Shown piece by piece: positions 8,212-15,754 of a DNA stretch of 33,638 bases. Within the stretch, counting starts at the first letter, position 1. Each line of letters begins with the position of its first letter. The notes beneath the pieces were generated by a model. The model did not search any database. It was not told where the DNA came from and saw nothing but the letters and a program-made list of their open reading frames with translations. The position numbers and the translations under genes are program-made. The stretch lies in the NCBI GenBank assembly GCA_023150295.1, contig JAKLLE010000040.1, positions 1 to 33,638 on the forward strand, read 5' to 3'. This DNA comes from Giesbergeria sp. (GTDB taxonomy: Bacteria; Pseudomonadota; Gammaproteobacteria; Burkholderiales; Burkholderiaceae_C).

Positions 8212-9183
8212 TCAAGCCCTGCGTGGCACGGTCAGGCCCCACAGCAGGGCCAGCAGCAGGGCCGAGCCGGTGTTGTGCGCCAGCACCAGGGCCATCGGCA
8301 GGTTCCAGGCGACCGCCGCCAGGCCCAGGGCGGCCAGTGCGGCGGGAATCACTGCCAGCCCCAGCGCCACTGCGCCCAGGCCCAGGCGCCAACTGCGCCA
8401 GGCCAGCAGCCACAGCGCGGCGGTCAGCAGCAAGCCGCCTGCGCGGTGCAACAGGTGCACCCAGGCGCCTTCGGGCCGCGTGGGCAAGGCGCCTGTGGGG
8501 GGCTCCAGCCAGGGGTTCAGCGCCTGCCAGGAGCCCGCAGCCAGGTTGCAGTCGCCCCAGGTGGGGCAGCTCAGACCTGCGTGACCGGCACTCACCAGCC
8601 CGCCCAGGGCCACCTGGGCCAGCAGCAGCAGGCCTGCCAGCCAGGCCCAGGGGGCCAGGGGGGCGGCGCCAGGGCGTGCGCTGTGGGGTGCCGCAGCCAG
8701 CAGCGCCATACGCACGCTCAGGGCAAACATGGCAAAACCACCGAGCAGGTTGCCCAGCGTCACCGCAGGCAGCCGCGACTGCGCCGTCCAACGGCCCAGC
8801 ACGGCCAGAAAAAGGGCCAGTGCCAGCAGCGCCAGCGCCATGCGGCCCTCGGGCCACAGTGCCGGACGCGATGCCAGGGCGGTCATCAGCATCACCAGCA
8901 CCAGCAACAGGGCTGCCGATGCAATCACCCGGTGCGCCATGCGGGCGGCTGCGGTGGCGGTGGTTCCCTGCGCAGCTGCAGGCGTTTCGGCGTTGGCCTG
9001 CTGTGCCTGGGCGTAGCACTGGGGCCAGGGCTCGCAATCCAGTCCGGCCTTGGACAGGCGCAGGAAGGCACTGAGCCCGGTGATGAGCAGCACCATGACG
9101 GCGCACAGCCATGCCATGCGCTGCAACAACAGGCGCCGCCGCGCCAAAGGGGCGGGCGCGTGGCCAAAGTCAACAGAGTTCAT
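8212..9183 (-). CDS. ctaA: heme A synthase CtaA/COX15
   Basis: This 323-residue polytopic membrane protein has two homologous four-helix halves. Heme-ligand histidines are visible in RMAHRVIAS (His84), VHLLHRAGG and LAHNTGSAL. The extracytoplasmic Cys pairs are LDCEPWPQC (Cys50/Cys56) and LSCPTWGDC in the second half. The enzyme oxidises the C8 methyl of heme O to give heme A. The ATG at 9183 is used; a TTG 27 bp upstream is in frame but unnecessary. It diverges from the respiratory operon that carries heme O synthase, so the heme-copper enzyme there probably uses heme A or O rather than only b hemes. It could share the FNR-type control region. Confidence 0.9.
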   Translation of the reverse strand: MNSVDFGHAPAPLARRRLLLQRMAWLCAVMVLLITGLSAFLRLSKAGLDCEPWPQCYAQAQQANAETPAAAQGTTATAAARMAHRVIASAALLLVLVMLMTALASRPALWPEGRMALALLALALFLAVLGRWTAQSRLPAVTLGNLLGGFAMFALSVRMALLAAAPHSARPGAAPLAPWAWLAGLLLLAQVALGGLVSAGHAGLSCPTWGDCNLAAGSWQALNPWLEPPTGALPTRPEGAWVHLLHRAGGLLLTAALWLLAWRSWRLGLGAVALGLAVIPAALAALGLAAVAWNLPMALVLAHNTGSALLLALLWGLTVPRRA

Positions 9184-9359
9184 AGGGATTTGGTGGGGAA
9201 AGTGTTGCAAAAGTCACACGCCGTGACTGCTGGTGCGGGCGAGCGCCAGATATGCGCGCAAAGGGCCCAAAAGGTTCATCACACATGGATGAAACACACT
9301 TGGTGACCCCGGTTTTCGTCTTGTTACCAACAGTCGGGCCCGTGGCGGCATCCCAAGTA

Positions 9360-9401
9360 TTGATTCAGATCATGTTTAAGTCGACAGTAAGGGTCAAGAA
9401 T
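9360..9401 (+). promoter_or_regulatory. FNR/ANR/DNR-type box with class II promoter for the respiratory operon
   Basis: TTGATTCAGATCAT at 9360-9373 matches the consensus TTGAT-N4-ATCAA at 9 of 10 specified positions. Its centre (9366.5) is 41.5 bp from about 9408, the start site predicted by the -10-like AAGAAT at 9396-9401. That is the standard class II activation geometry. FNR/ANR (low O2) and DNR-type (NO) regulators share this half-site, so the signal cannot be told from the site alone. Confidence 0.75.
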
Positions 9402-9437
9402 CTAAGGTGCTGAAAAGCTTACCAAGGAGAAGTGACC

Positions 9438-9593
9438 GTGAACCACCATGACGATGAGAACGAAAAAGTTCCGTTCATGCAACAGCTGCTGGACAACCCA
9501 TTCCTGCTGCTGTTCCTGGGCGTGATGATTCCCATGATTGTGTACAACCTTTGGGGTGTCATAGACATTTTGACCATCCCCGCAGCCAAATAA
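9438..9593 (+). CDS. 51-residue single-helix peptide, likely small subunit of the heme-copper enzyme
   Basis: The start is GTG at 9438, chosen because AAGGAG (9424-9429) lies 8 nt upstream; the GTG at 9432 is too close to that site. The product has an acidic/His-rich N-terminus (NHHDDENEK), then one hydrophobic helix from about residue 19 to 44, and ends ILTIPAAK. It is the first gene of the operon, 12 bp before subunit II. B-family heme-copper oxidases such as Thermus ba3 contain a one-helix subunit IIa of about 34 residues. Size, topology and place suggest a counterpart, but sequence homology is not shown. Confidence 0.75.
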   Translation: MNHHDDENEKVPFMQQLLDNPFLLLFLGVMIPMIVYNLWGVIDILTIPAAK

Positions 9594-9605
9594 AGGAACA
9601 CAGCC

Positions 9606-10145
9606 ATGAGCGCAATTCTTCCCCCCTCAGAGCGGCTGTGGTGGAAACACCCGCTGGACCGCCTCGAAGCCGTCTGGATCGGCATTGCCTTCGTCTGGTG
9701 CATGGTCATGTTCTTCATGATGGTGTTCTGGCACATCTACGGCAAGCAGAACCTTGCCACCGAAACCTACAAGACCACGCCGGACAAGTTCTCCGCGCAG
9801 GCGCAAGCCGTGGTGGACAAGTACACCGTGCGCACCGAAACCGACCAGAACGTGCCCGTGGTCGCCCCTCCCGAGGGCAGCGACGTCTACATGATCGGCC
9901 GTCTGTGGAACTGGTGGCCCATTCTTGAGCTGCAAAAAGGCAAGACCTACAAGCTGCATCTGACCTCCATGGACTACAACCATGGCTTCTCCCTGCAGCC
10001 GACCAACATCAACATCCAGGTGGTGCCGGGCTACGAGCACGTGATCAAGGTCACGCCGAACGAGTCGGGCACCTTCTCCATCGTGTGCAACGAGTATTGC
10101 GGCATTGGCCACCACGAGATGGTGGGTCGTATGTACGTGAAGTAA
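9606..10145 (+). CDS. heme-copper enzyme subunit II with CuA centre (B-family-like)
   Basis: This 179-residue protein has one transmembrane helix (about 22-44) and a periplasmic cupredoxin domain. The dinuclear CuA ligands are all present: His126, Cys161, Glu163 (backbone), Cys165, His169 and Met172. The single helix and the segments NHGFSLQPTNINIQVVPG and CNEYCGIGHHEM resemble Thermus ba3 subunit II rather than the two-helix A-family subunit. It accepts electrons, probably from a cytochrome c or cupredoxin, and passes them to subunit I. AAGGA lies 8 nt before the ATG. Because its partner lacks the O2-reductase tyrosine, a NorS-like role (CuA subunit of an sNOR/eNOR-type NO reductase) is at least as likely as a cytochrome oxidase role. 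Confidence 0.9.
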   Translation: MSAILPPSERLWWKHPLDRLEAVWIGIAFVWCMVMFFMMVFWHIYGKQNLATETYKTTPDKFSAQAQAVVDKYTVRTETDQNVPVVAPPEGSDVYMIGRLWNWWPILELQKGKTYKLHLTSMDYNHGFSLQPTNINIQVVPGYEHVIKVTPNESGTFSIVCNEYCGIGHHEMVGRMYVK

Positions 10146-10158
10146 TGCGAGGACAGCC

Positions 10159-11859
10159 ATGACCGTACAAACCACATACCGTACCTGCCCGCGCTCGGGC
10201 CTGCAGTTCGAGGACCAGGCCGAGAAGCTCATGAAAATCAACGCCGTCACCGCTGTGGTGGCACTGCTCGTTGGTGGCCTGCTGGCCATCGGCGTGGTGC
10301 TGACCCGCTGGCCGGCGGTGCACTGGCTCGCGGCCGACACCTTCTACATGGTGCTCACGGCCCACGGCATCGACATGCTGATCTTCTGGATCATCTTCTT
10401 CGAAGTCGCTGTTCTGTACTTTGCCTCTTCCACCCTCTTGCGATGCCGATTGGCGACACCCAAGATCGCCTGGGCCGCCTATGCGCTCATGCTGGTGGGC
10501 GCCGTGATGAACAACGTCTCGGTGTTCCAGGGCGATTCGAGCGTGATGATGACTTCCTATGTGCCCATGATGGCGCACTGGTCGTTCTACCTCGGCCTGA
10601 TCCTGTTCGCTGTCGGCGCGCTGATTGCCTGCTTCGTGTTCTTCGGCACCCTGGTCGTGGCCAAGCGTGAGAAGACCTACAAAGGCTCTGTGCCCCTGGT
10701 GACCTTCGGCGCCATCACGGCCGCCATCATCGCGGTGTTCACCATCAGCTCGGGCGCCATCATCCTGATCCCGACCTTCATGATGGCCATCGGCCTCATC
10801 AACGAAGTCGATCCGCTGATCTACCGCACCATCTGGTGGGCCTTTGGTCACTCATCGCAACAGATCAACGTGGCTGCCCACATCTCGATCTGGTATGCCG
10901 TGGCCGCCATCGCTTTCGATGCCAAGCCCATGTCCGAGCGCGTCAGCCGTGGCGCCTTCCTGCTGTACATCCTGTTCCTGCAGCTTGCCAGTGCCCACCA
11001 CCTGCTGGCCGACCCCGGCATCAGCACCGAGTGGAAAGTGGTGAACACCAGCTACTTCATGTACTTTGCTGTGCTGGCGTCCATGATCCACGCCCTGTCC
11101 ATCCCTGGCGCCATGGAAGTGGCCCAGCGTGCACGTGGCTACAACAAGGGCCTGTTCGAGTGGCTGCGCAAGGCACCCTGGGGCAACCCGACGTTCTCCG
11201 GCGTGTTCATTGCGCTGGTGGGCTTTGGCTTCCTGGGCGGCATCACCGGCGTGATGATGGGTACCGAACAGCTCAACCTGCTGATCCACAACACCATCTA
11301 CGTGCCCGGCCACTTCCACGCCACCGTGGTGATCGGTACCACGCTGACCTTCATGGCCATGACCTACTTCCTGATTCCCGTGCTGTTCCGGCGCGAGATG
11401 ATTGCCCCTGGTCTGGCCAAGATCCAGCCGTACCTGTTCGGCTTCGCGATGTACTTCTTCTGCCTCGTGATGATGGGTGCAGGTACGCTGGGCGTGTCTC
11501 GCCGCCACTGGGACATGGCTTTCAGCGGCCATGCCCTGGCCTATGAATGGCCCGGCGCTGCCTACCTGATGATGGGTCTGGTGGGTATCAGCGGTATCGT
11601 TGCCATCGCTGGCGGCGCGATCTTTGTCTACGTGACCGTCATGTCCGTGTTCTTCGGCAAGAAGCTCGACGCTGGCGTGGTCAGCCCCAAGTTCACCCCG
11701 CTGATGCCTGCGGCTCCCACGGCTGCCGCCCAGACCTACGGTTCGGCTGGCTTCGTGGCGCCCGGCACCTTCGTGCTGGCGGTGTTCTTCCTCGTGACCT
11801 TCGTGTTGTACTACTTCGTGAACTGGAAGTACCTCGGCCAGTTGTGGGGTCTGAGCTGA
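10159..11859 (+). CDS. heme-copper subunit I lacking the active-site Tyr; putative NO reductase (sNOR/eNOR-type)
   Basis: This 566-residue protein has about 13 membrane helices. The six canonical histidines are present: His69 in helix II (TAHGIDM), His231 in helix VI, the His280-His281 pair in helix VII (SAHHLLAD), and His385 and His387 in helix X (PGHFHAT). After the helix VI His the sequence is S-S-Q-Q, so Gln235 occupies the position of the Tyr cross-linked to the CuB His in A- and B-family O2 reductases (H-x-x-x-Y). The alternative C-family Tyr, six residues before the helix VII pair, is also missing (Leu274). Tyr loss is the hallmark of NO-reducing members. The proteins proposed as eNOR and sNOR combine a CuA subunit with such a site. 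Annotation as a plain cytochrome c oxidase would therefore be doubtful. Confidence 0.88.
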   Translation: MTVQTTYRTCPRSGLQFEDQAEKLMKINAVTAVVALLVGGLLAIGVVLTRWPAVHWLAADTFYMVLTAHGIDMLIFWIIFFEVAVLYFASSTLLRCRLATPKIAWAAYALMLVGAVMNNVSVFQGDSSVMMTSYVPMMAHWSFYLGLILFAVGALIACFVFFGTLVVAKREKTYKGSVPLVTFGAITAAIIAVFTISSGAIILIPTFMMAIGLINEVDPLIYRTIWWAFGHSSQQINVAAHISIWYAVAAIAFDAKPMSERVSRGAFLLYILFLQLASAHHLLADPGISTEWKVVNTSYFMYFAVLASMIHALSIPGAMEVAQRARGYNKGLFEWLRKAPWGNPTFSGVFIALVGFGFLGGITGVMMGTEQLNLLIHNTIYVPGHFHATVVIGTTLTFMAMTYFLIPVLFRREMIAPGLAKIQPYLFGFAMYFFCLVMMGAGTLGVSRRHWDMAFSGHALAYEWPGAAYLMMGLVGISGIVAIAGGAIFVYVTVMSVFFGKKLDAGVVSPKFTPLMPAAPTAAAQTYGSAGFVAPGTFVLAVFFLVTFVLYYFVNWKYLGQLWGLS

Positions 11860-11875
11860 TCGAAAGCCCTGAGCG

Positions 11876-12775
11876 ATGCACACCACCACGCTCAAGCCCA
11901 CCGGGCGCGGCATGGGCCAGATGGCGCGCGACGTCATCTCGCTGTTCAAGCTGCGCATCGGTGTGCTGATCATGATCACCGCGCTTGTGGGCATGGCAGT
12001 CGCCCCAGGTCAGTCGCCCAGCTTCGTGCAGGTGCTGATCCTGGCCGTCTCCGTGCTCCTGGCGTCGGCAAGCGCGGGGGCGTTCAACCAGTATGTCGAG
12101 TACGAGAGCGACCGCCTCATGGCGCGTACGGCCAAGCGTGCCTTTGCCACCGGCGCGCTGCCCCACCACCCTGCCTGGCTCGTCCTGATGGCCGTGCTGC
12201 TGGCAGGGGCCGTGGGCGCGACCTGGGTCGCGCTCAATGGCGTTGCGGCGCTTCATGTGTTTCTCGGCGCCTTCTTCTACGGGGTGGTCTACACCCTGTG
12301 GCTGAAGCGGCGCACTTCCCTCAATATCGTCATTGGCGGTCTTGCGGGGAGTTTTGCCGTGCTGGCGGGCGCTGCCGCCGTGGATCCAGCGTTGGGGCCC
12401 CTGCCCTGGCTGCTGGCCCTGGTGCTGTTTCTGTGGACACCGCCCCATTTCTGGAGCCTGGCCATCGCCAACCGCGATGACTATGCCCAGGCAGGCGTGC
12501 CCATGCTTCCCGTTGTCGTGGGCCCCGAGCGTGCGGCCCGCACCGTGCTGGTGAGCACCGTGGCGCTGTTTGTGGCCTCGTTGCTGCCCTTGGCCTACGG
12601 TGCCGGGCCGGTGTACGCCGTGGGCGCTCTCGCGGGTGGCCTGCACTTTGTGCGCAAATCCTGGCAGCTCGCGCGCAAGCCCGAGCGTGCCACGGCCATG
12701 GGTTCCTTCTTTGCATCGCTGGTGCAGCTGAGCGTCCTGCTGGTCGCCGCCTGCATTGATGCCATGCTGCGCTGA
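11876..12775 (+). CDS. ctaB: protoheme IX farnesyltransferase (heme O synthase)
   Basis: This 299-residue UbiA-superfamily membrane prenyltransferase has the first polyprenyl-diphosphate motif as NQYVEYESDRLMARTAKR (residues 71-88) and the second region as FLWTPPHFWSLAI followed by NRDDYAQAGVPMLP. It adds a farnesyl group to heme B to make heme O, the precursor of heme A. The first motif is atypical (Tyr/Glu where many homologs have Asp) but keeps Asn71, Asp79 and the R-T-x-x-R tail. It sits 17 bp after subunit I. Together with the divergent ctaA it implies heme O or A in the operon's enzyme. Confidence 0.9.
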   Translation: MHTTTLKPTGRGMGQMARDVISLFKLRIGVLIMITALVGMAVAPGQSPSFVQVLILAVSVLLASASAGAFNQYVEYESDRLMARTAKRAFATGALPHHPAWLVLMAVLLAGAVGATWVALNGVAALHVFLGAFFYGVVYTLWLKRRTSLNIVIGGLAGSFAVLAGAAAVDPALGPLPWLLALVLFLWTPPHFWSLAIANRDDYAQAGVPMLPVVVGPERAARTVLVSTVALFVASLLPLAYGAGPVYAVGALAGGLHFVRKSWQLARKPERATAMGSFFASLVQLSVLLVAACIDAMLR

Positions 12776-12786
12776 AGGGGTATGCA

Positions 12787-13650
12787 GTGGCCCGATCCAT
12801 CCTGTCCCGCCTCCGCCAGGCCGCAGCATGCAGCGGCCTGGGCTGCGCGCTGGCCCTGTCCGGCGCAGCCTGGGGGCAGCAGGAACCCGCATCCGACCTG
12901 GGTCTGGACCGTGAGCAAGCCTTGCGCACGAGCCAGGCCGCCATCGGCCGCCAGATCGGTGACCACATCCTTCTGAACCGTGAGGGCCGCCCTGTGGCCC
13001 TCTCCTCATTCCGGGGCAAGCCTCTGCTGGTGAGTTTTATCTACACCGGCTGTTTTCAGGTGTGCCCCACCACCACCAAATCCTTGCAGGAGACGGTGGA
13101 AGGACTCCAGAAAAGCCTGGGGCCCAACCAGTTCAACGTGGTGAGCATCGGCTTCAACCAGCCGGCCGACTCTCCGCAGGCGCTCAAGGCCTTCGCTACC
13201 CAGTACGGCATCAAGCAGCCCAACTGGGATTTTCTGAGCCCGCCCGCTGCCATTGTTCCGGCGCTGGCCCAGGATTTCGGTTTTGTCTATACCGCCACTC
13301 CGGCCGGATTCGACCACGTGCTGCAGGTTTCCATCGTGGACGCCGAGGGACGCATCGTGCGCCAGGTGTATGGTGAATCTGTGGTTCCGGCCGAACTGGG
13401 CGAACCGATCAAGCTGCTGCTGGCGGGTGCGCCCGTTCAGTCCAACGAATTGTTGGACGACCTGATGGACAGGGTGCGCATCCTGTGCACGGTCTATGAC
13501 CCCAAGACGGGCGCCTACCGCGTGGACTACACGCTGCCCATCCAGATTGCCGGGGGCGTGACCTTCTTTGTCCTGATGCTGATGTTCTTCTTCAATGAAT
13601 GGCGCTCCAACCGGCAGAGCGCCCGCAACAAGGGGGTGCGCAGCGTCTGA
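12787..13650 (+). CDS. SCO1/SenC-family copper chaperone with C-terminal membrane anchor
   Basis: This 287-residue protein starts at GTG 12787, set 6 nt after AAGGGG. It has a signal-like N-terminus (about 1-30) and a thioredoxin-fold domain with the copper ligands Cys89 and Cys93 (YTGCFQVCPTT) and His177 (FDHVLQ). A final helix spans about 252-269. SCO proteins deliver copper to, or reduce, the CuA site of subunit II. The C-terminal anchor is unusual, since most SCO proteins are anchored at the N-terminus. SenC genes accompany the norSY genes of ammonia oxidisers, which agrees with the NO reductase reading of the operon. Confidence 0.9.
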   Translation: MARSILSRLRQAAACSGLGCALALSGAAWGQQEPASDLGLDREQALRTSQAAIGRQIGDHILLNREGRPVALSSFRGKPLLVSFIYTGCFQVCPTTTKSLQETVEGLQKSLGPNQFNVVSIGFNQPADSPQALKAFATQYGIKQPNWDFLSPPAAIVPALAQDFGFVYTATPAGFDHVLQVSIVDAEGRIVRQVYGESVVPAELGEPIKLLLAGAPVQSNELLDDLMDRVRILCTVYDPKTGAYRVDYTLPIQIAGGVTFFVLMLMFFFNEWRSNRQSARNKGVRSV

Positions 13651-13664
13651 CGCTCGCCAGTGCC

Positions 13665-15254
13665 ATGTCTCTGCCAGGTTCAGCCTTCTCCCCCGAAGGC
13701 TCCAGCACCTCTCCCTCGCTTTCGCCGGTTTCCCGCCTCGCCGCCATCTACCGGGCCTTGGAGCACGCGTTCGACGGACCTTTCGGCCCGGCGCTCAATC
13801 CGCTCAAACACCTGGGTGCGCTGGGATTCATGCTGCTGTGGCTGCTGGTGGTCAGTGGCACGGTGCTCTACATCGTGCTCGACACCTCGGCGGCGGGCGC
13901 CTACCGCTCGATCGAATCCCTGACCGAAGTGCCCTGGATGCTGGGCACGGCCCTGCGCGGCGTGCACCGCTATGCCGCCGATGCCTTTGTGCTGGTTATG
14001 GCCGCGCACATTGCGCGCGAATGGGTGCTGGGGCACTACCGGCACTATCGCACCGTGCCCTGGCTCACCGGCGTGCCATTGGTGGCATTGGCCTTTGTCT
14101 GCGCTGTGGGCGGCTTCTGGCTGAACTGGGACCGGCTGGGACAGTATTCGGTAGTGTCCACGGCAGAGTGGCTGGACGCCCTGCCCTTTCTGGCATCGCC
14201 CCTGGCACGCAACTTTCTGGGCGGCATGAGCCTGGGCGACCGTTTGTTCACGCTGTTCGTGTTCATCCACATCGGTGTTCCCCTGCTGCTGATCTTTGGC
14301 CTGTGGTTCCATATCCAGCGCATCAGCCTGGCCAAGGTCTTCCCACCGCGTGCGCTGGCTTGGGGCACGTTCGGCACGCTGCTGGCGCTGTCCTTCGTGG
14401 CGCCGGTGGTCAGCCAGGGCCCGGCAGACCTCGGAACGGTGCCCACGGTGCTGGCGATCGACTGGGTATTGCTGTTCATCCACCCGCTGATCGACGCCAC
14501 CTCGCCGCTGGTGGTGTGGGGGCTGTTGGCGCTGGCGTTCGTGTTGTTGTCGGTGCCGCCGTTCCTGCCCGCGCCGCCCCCGGCGCCGGTCGCCGTGGTG
14601 TACTCCGACCACTGCAGTGGCTGCGGGCGTTGCTTTGACGACTGCCCTTACTCTGCCATCACCATGGTGCCGCACCCCAACGGCCGCCGCGGAATGCAAC
14701 TGGCCGAGGTGAACGCCGACCTGTGTGCGGGCTGCGGCATTTGCGCGGGGGCCTGCCCATCGTCCACCCCTTTCCGCAGTGCCGAGGTACTGGTCACCGG
14801 TATCGACATGCCGCAATGGCCCGTGAACGACCTGCGCCAGCAGCTGGTGCAACGCCTGGCGGCCATGCCCGGCCCCCGGCGCCTGGTGGTGTTTGGCTGC
14901 GAGCAGGGCACCCGTGCCCGCCTGGATGCGCCCGACGTATTGCACTTCCCGCTGGTGTGTGCCGGTATGCTGCCGCCCTCCTTTGTGGAATACGCGTTGC
15001 GCGCGGGTGCCGATGGCGTACTGATCAACGGCTGCCGCGAAGGCGGCTGCGAATTCCGCCTGGGCCAGCGCTGGACCGCCCAGCGCCTGAGCGGCGAGCG
15101 CGAGCCCCATTTGCGCAGTTCGGTACCTGCCGAGCGCTGGCGCACCGCCTGGACCGACCCCGGCGACGAGCAAGCGCTGGCGGCTGCCGTGGACGAATTG
15201 CGCAGGCAATGCGATGCCTGCGCCCCCCCTGAACTTGAGGAGAAAAACCGATGA
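13665..15254 (+). CDS. cytochrome b / 2x[4Fe-4S] ferredoxin / MvhD-like fusion
   Basis: This 529-residue protein has three parts. Residues about 30-300 form a cytochrome b/b6-like membrane domain with two bis-His heme sites (His101/His115 and His202/His216). Residues about 312-370 form a 2x[4Fe-4S] ferredoxin: Cys317, 320, 323 and 327-Pro, then Cys354, 357, 360 and 364-Pro. Residues about 405-470 resemble the delta subunit of methyl-viologen-reducing hydrogenase (MvhD/FrhD), with Cys412, Cys432, Cys457 and Cys462 in GC, VCAGM and GCREGGCEFRLG. MvhD normally passes electrons to heterodisulfide-reductase-type flavoproteins. The membrane part is paralogous to the gene at 17204. The ATG at 13665 is preferred because upstream in-frame starts lie inside the SCO gene. 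No soluble partner for the MvhD part is encoded nearby. Confidence 0.88.
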   Translation: MSLPGSAFSPEGSSTSPSLSPVSRLAAIYRALEHAFDGPFGPALNPLKHLGALGFMLLWLLVVSGTVLYIVLDTSAAGAYRSIESLTEVPWMLGTALRGVHRYAADAFVLVMAAHIAREWVLGHYRHYRTVPWLTGVPLVALAFVCAVGGFWLNWDRLGQYSVVSTAEWLDALPFLASPLARNFLGGMSLGDRLFTLFVFIHIGVPLLLIFGLWFHIQRISLAKVFPPRALAWGTFGTLLALSFVAPVVSQGPADLGTVPTVLAIDWVLLFIHPLIDATSPLVVWGLLALAFVLLSVPPFLPAPPPAPVAVVYSDHCSGCGRCFDDCPYSAITMVPHPNGRRGMQLAEVNADLCAGCGICAGACPSSTPFRSAEVLVTGIDMPQWPVNDLRQQLVQRLAAMPGPRRLVVFGCEQGTRARLDAPDVLHFPLVCAGMLPPSFVEYALRAGADGVLINGCREGGCEFRLGQRWTAQRLSGEREPHLRSSVPAERWRTAWTDPGDEQALAAAVDELRRQCDACAPPELEEKNR

Positions 15255-15754
15255 ACCGCGTACTCAACTGGACCGGCCAGGCCCTGCTGTACGGTAGCTT
15301 TGCCGTGGCACTTGGGGTGTTTTCACGCTGGCCTGTGTACCACCCCCTGCCGCCGGACATGGCACAGGTCAAGGTCAGCTTCATCCACCATGGTGTGCGC
15401 ATTGCCGACTGCCGACCCTTCACCGCCGAAGAGCAGGCCAAGATGGCCAAGAACATGCGCCAGACCCAGAAATGCGAGCGCGAACGCTCACCGGTCAGCA
15501 TTGAGGTGGACATCGACGGCAAGTCGGTGCTGCGCCACACCTCGCCGCCTTCGGGCCTGTCGCGCGATGGCGCTTCCACCGTGTACCAGCGCCTCGACCT
15601 GCCGGCCGGTGAGCACCGCATCGCCGTCCGCTTTAAGGACAACAAGGCCGTGGAAGGCTTTACCCACCAGCGTGAGGAGACAGTCATCCTCAAGCCCGCG
15701 CAGGTCATGGTGATCGACTTCAACCTCGACAAGGGAGGCATCGTGCTGCTATGA
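15251..15754 (+). CDS. membrane-anchored periplasmic protein of unknown function
   Basis: This 167-residue protein has one N-terminal helix (about 7-25) and a soluble, probably periplasmic beta-rich domain. Two cysteines (in ADCRPF and QKCERERS) could form a disulfide around a short helical stretch. Later segments (SPVSIEVDIDG, LPAGEHRIAVRFKD, ILKPAQVMVIDF) look like the strands of an Ig-like fold. It overlaps both neighbours by 4 bp (ATGA at each end), so it is translationally locked into the operon and is probably a subunit or assembly factor of the complex. It might be compared with the Ig-like tail of FixG/CcoG, but no family is recognised with confidence. Confidence 0.8.
   Translation: MNRVLNWTGQALLYGSFAVALGVFSRWPVYHPLPPDMAQVKVSFIHHGVRIADCRPFTAEEQAKMAKNMRQTQKCERERSPVSIEVDIDGKSVLRHTSPPSGLSRDGASTVYQRLDLPAGEHRIAVRFKDNKAVEGFTHQREETVILKPAQVMVIDFNLDKGGIVLL

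Noticed and set aside
8201-8212. AGAACAGGTTCT palindrome at the ctaA stop
   Set aside because: Arms of only 5 bp and no T-run; too short to support as a terminator or operator.
7212-9074. Long plus-strand open frame (620 codons) opposite the acyl-CoA dehydrogenase and ctaA
   Set aside because: It is rich in Arg, Pro, Ala and Gly without any family motif and lies antisense to two clearly recognised genes; it is a product of high GC content.
9606-11859. Plain aa3- or ba3-type cytochrome c oxidase
   Set aside because: The CuA subunit would fit, but subunit I lacks the helix VI tyrosine and also the C-family alternative, so an O2-reductase label is not supported.
13665-15254. FixG/CcoG-type cbb3 assembly ferredoxin
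   Set aside because: The ferredoxin part is similar, but four heme-ligand histidines in H-x13-H pairs and an MvhD-like tail make it a cytochrome b fusion instead.
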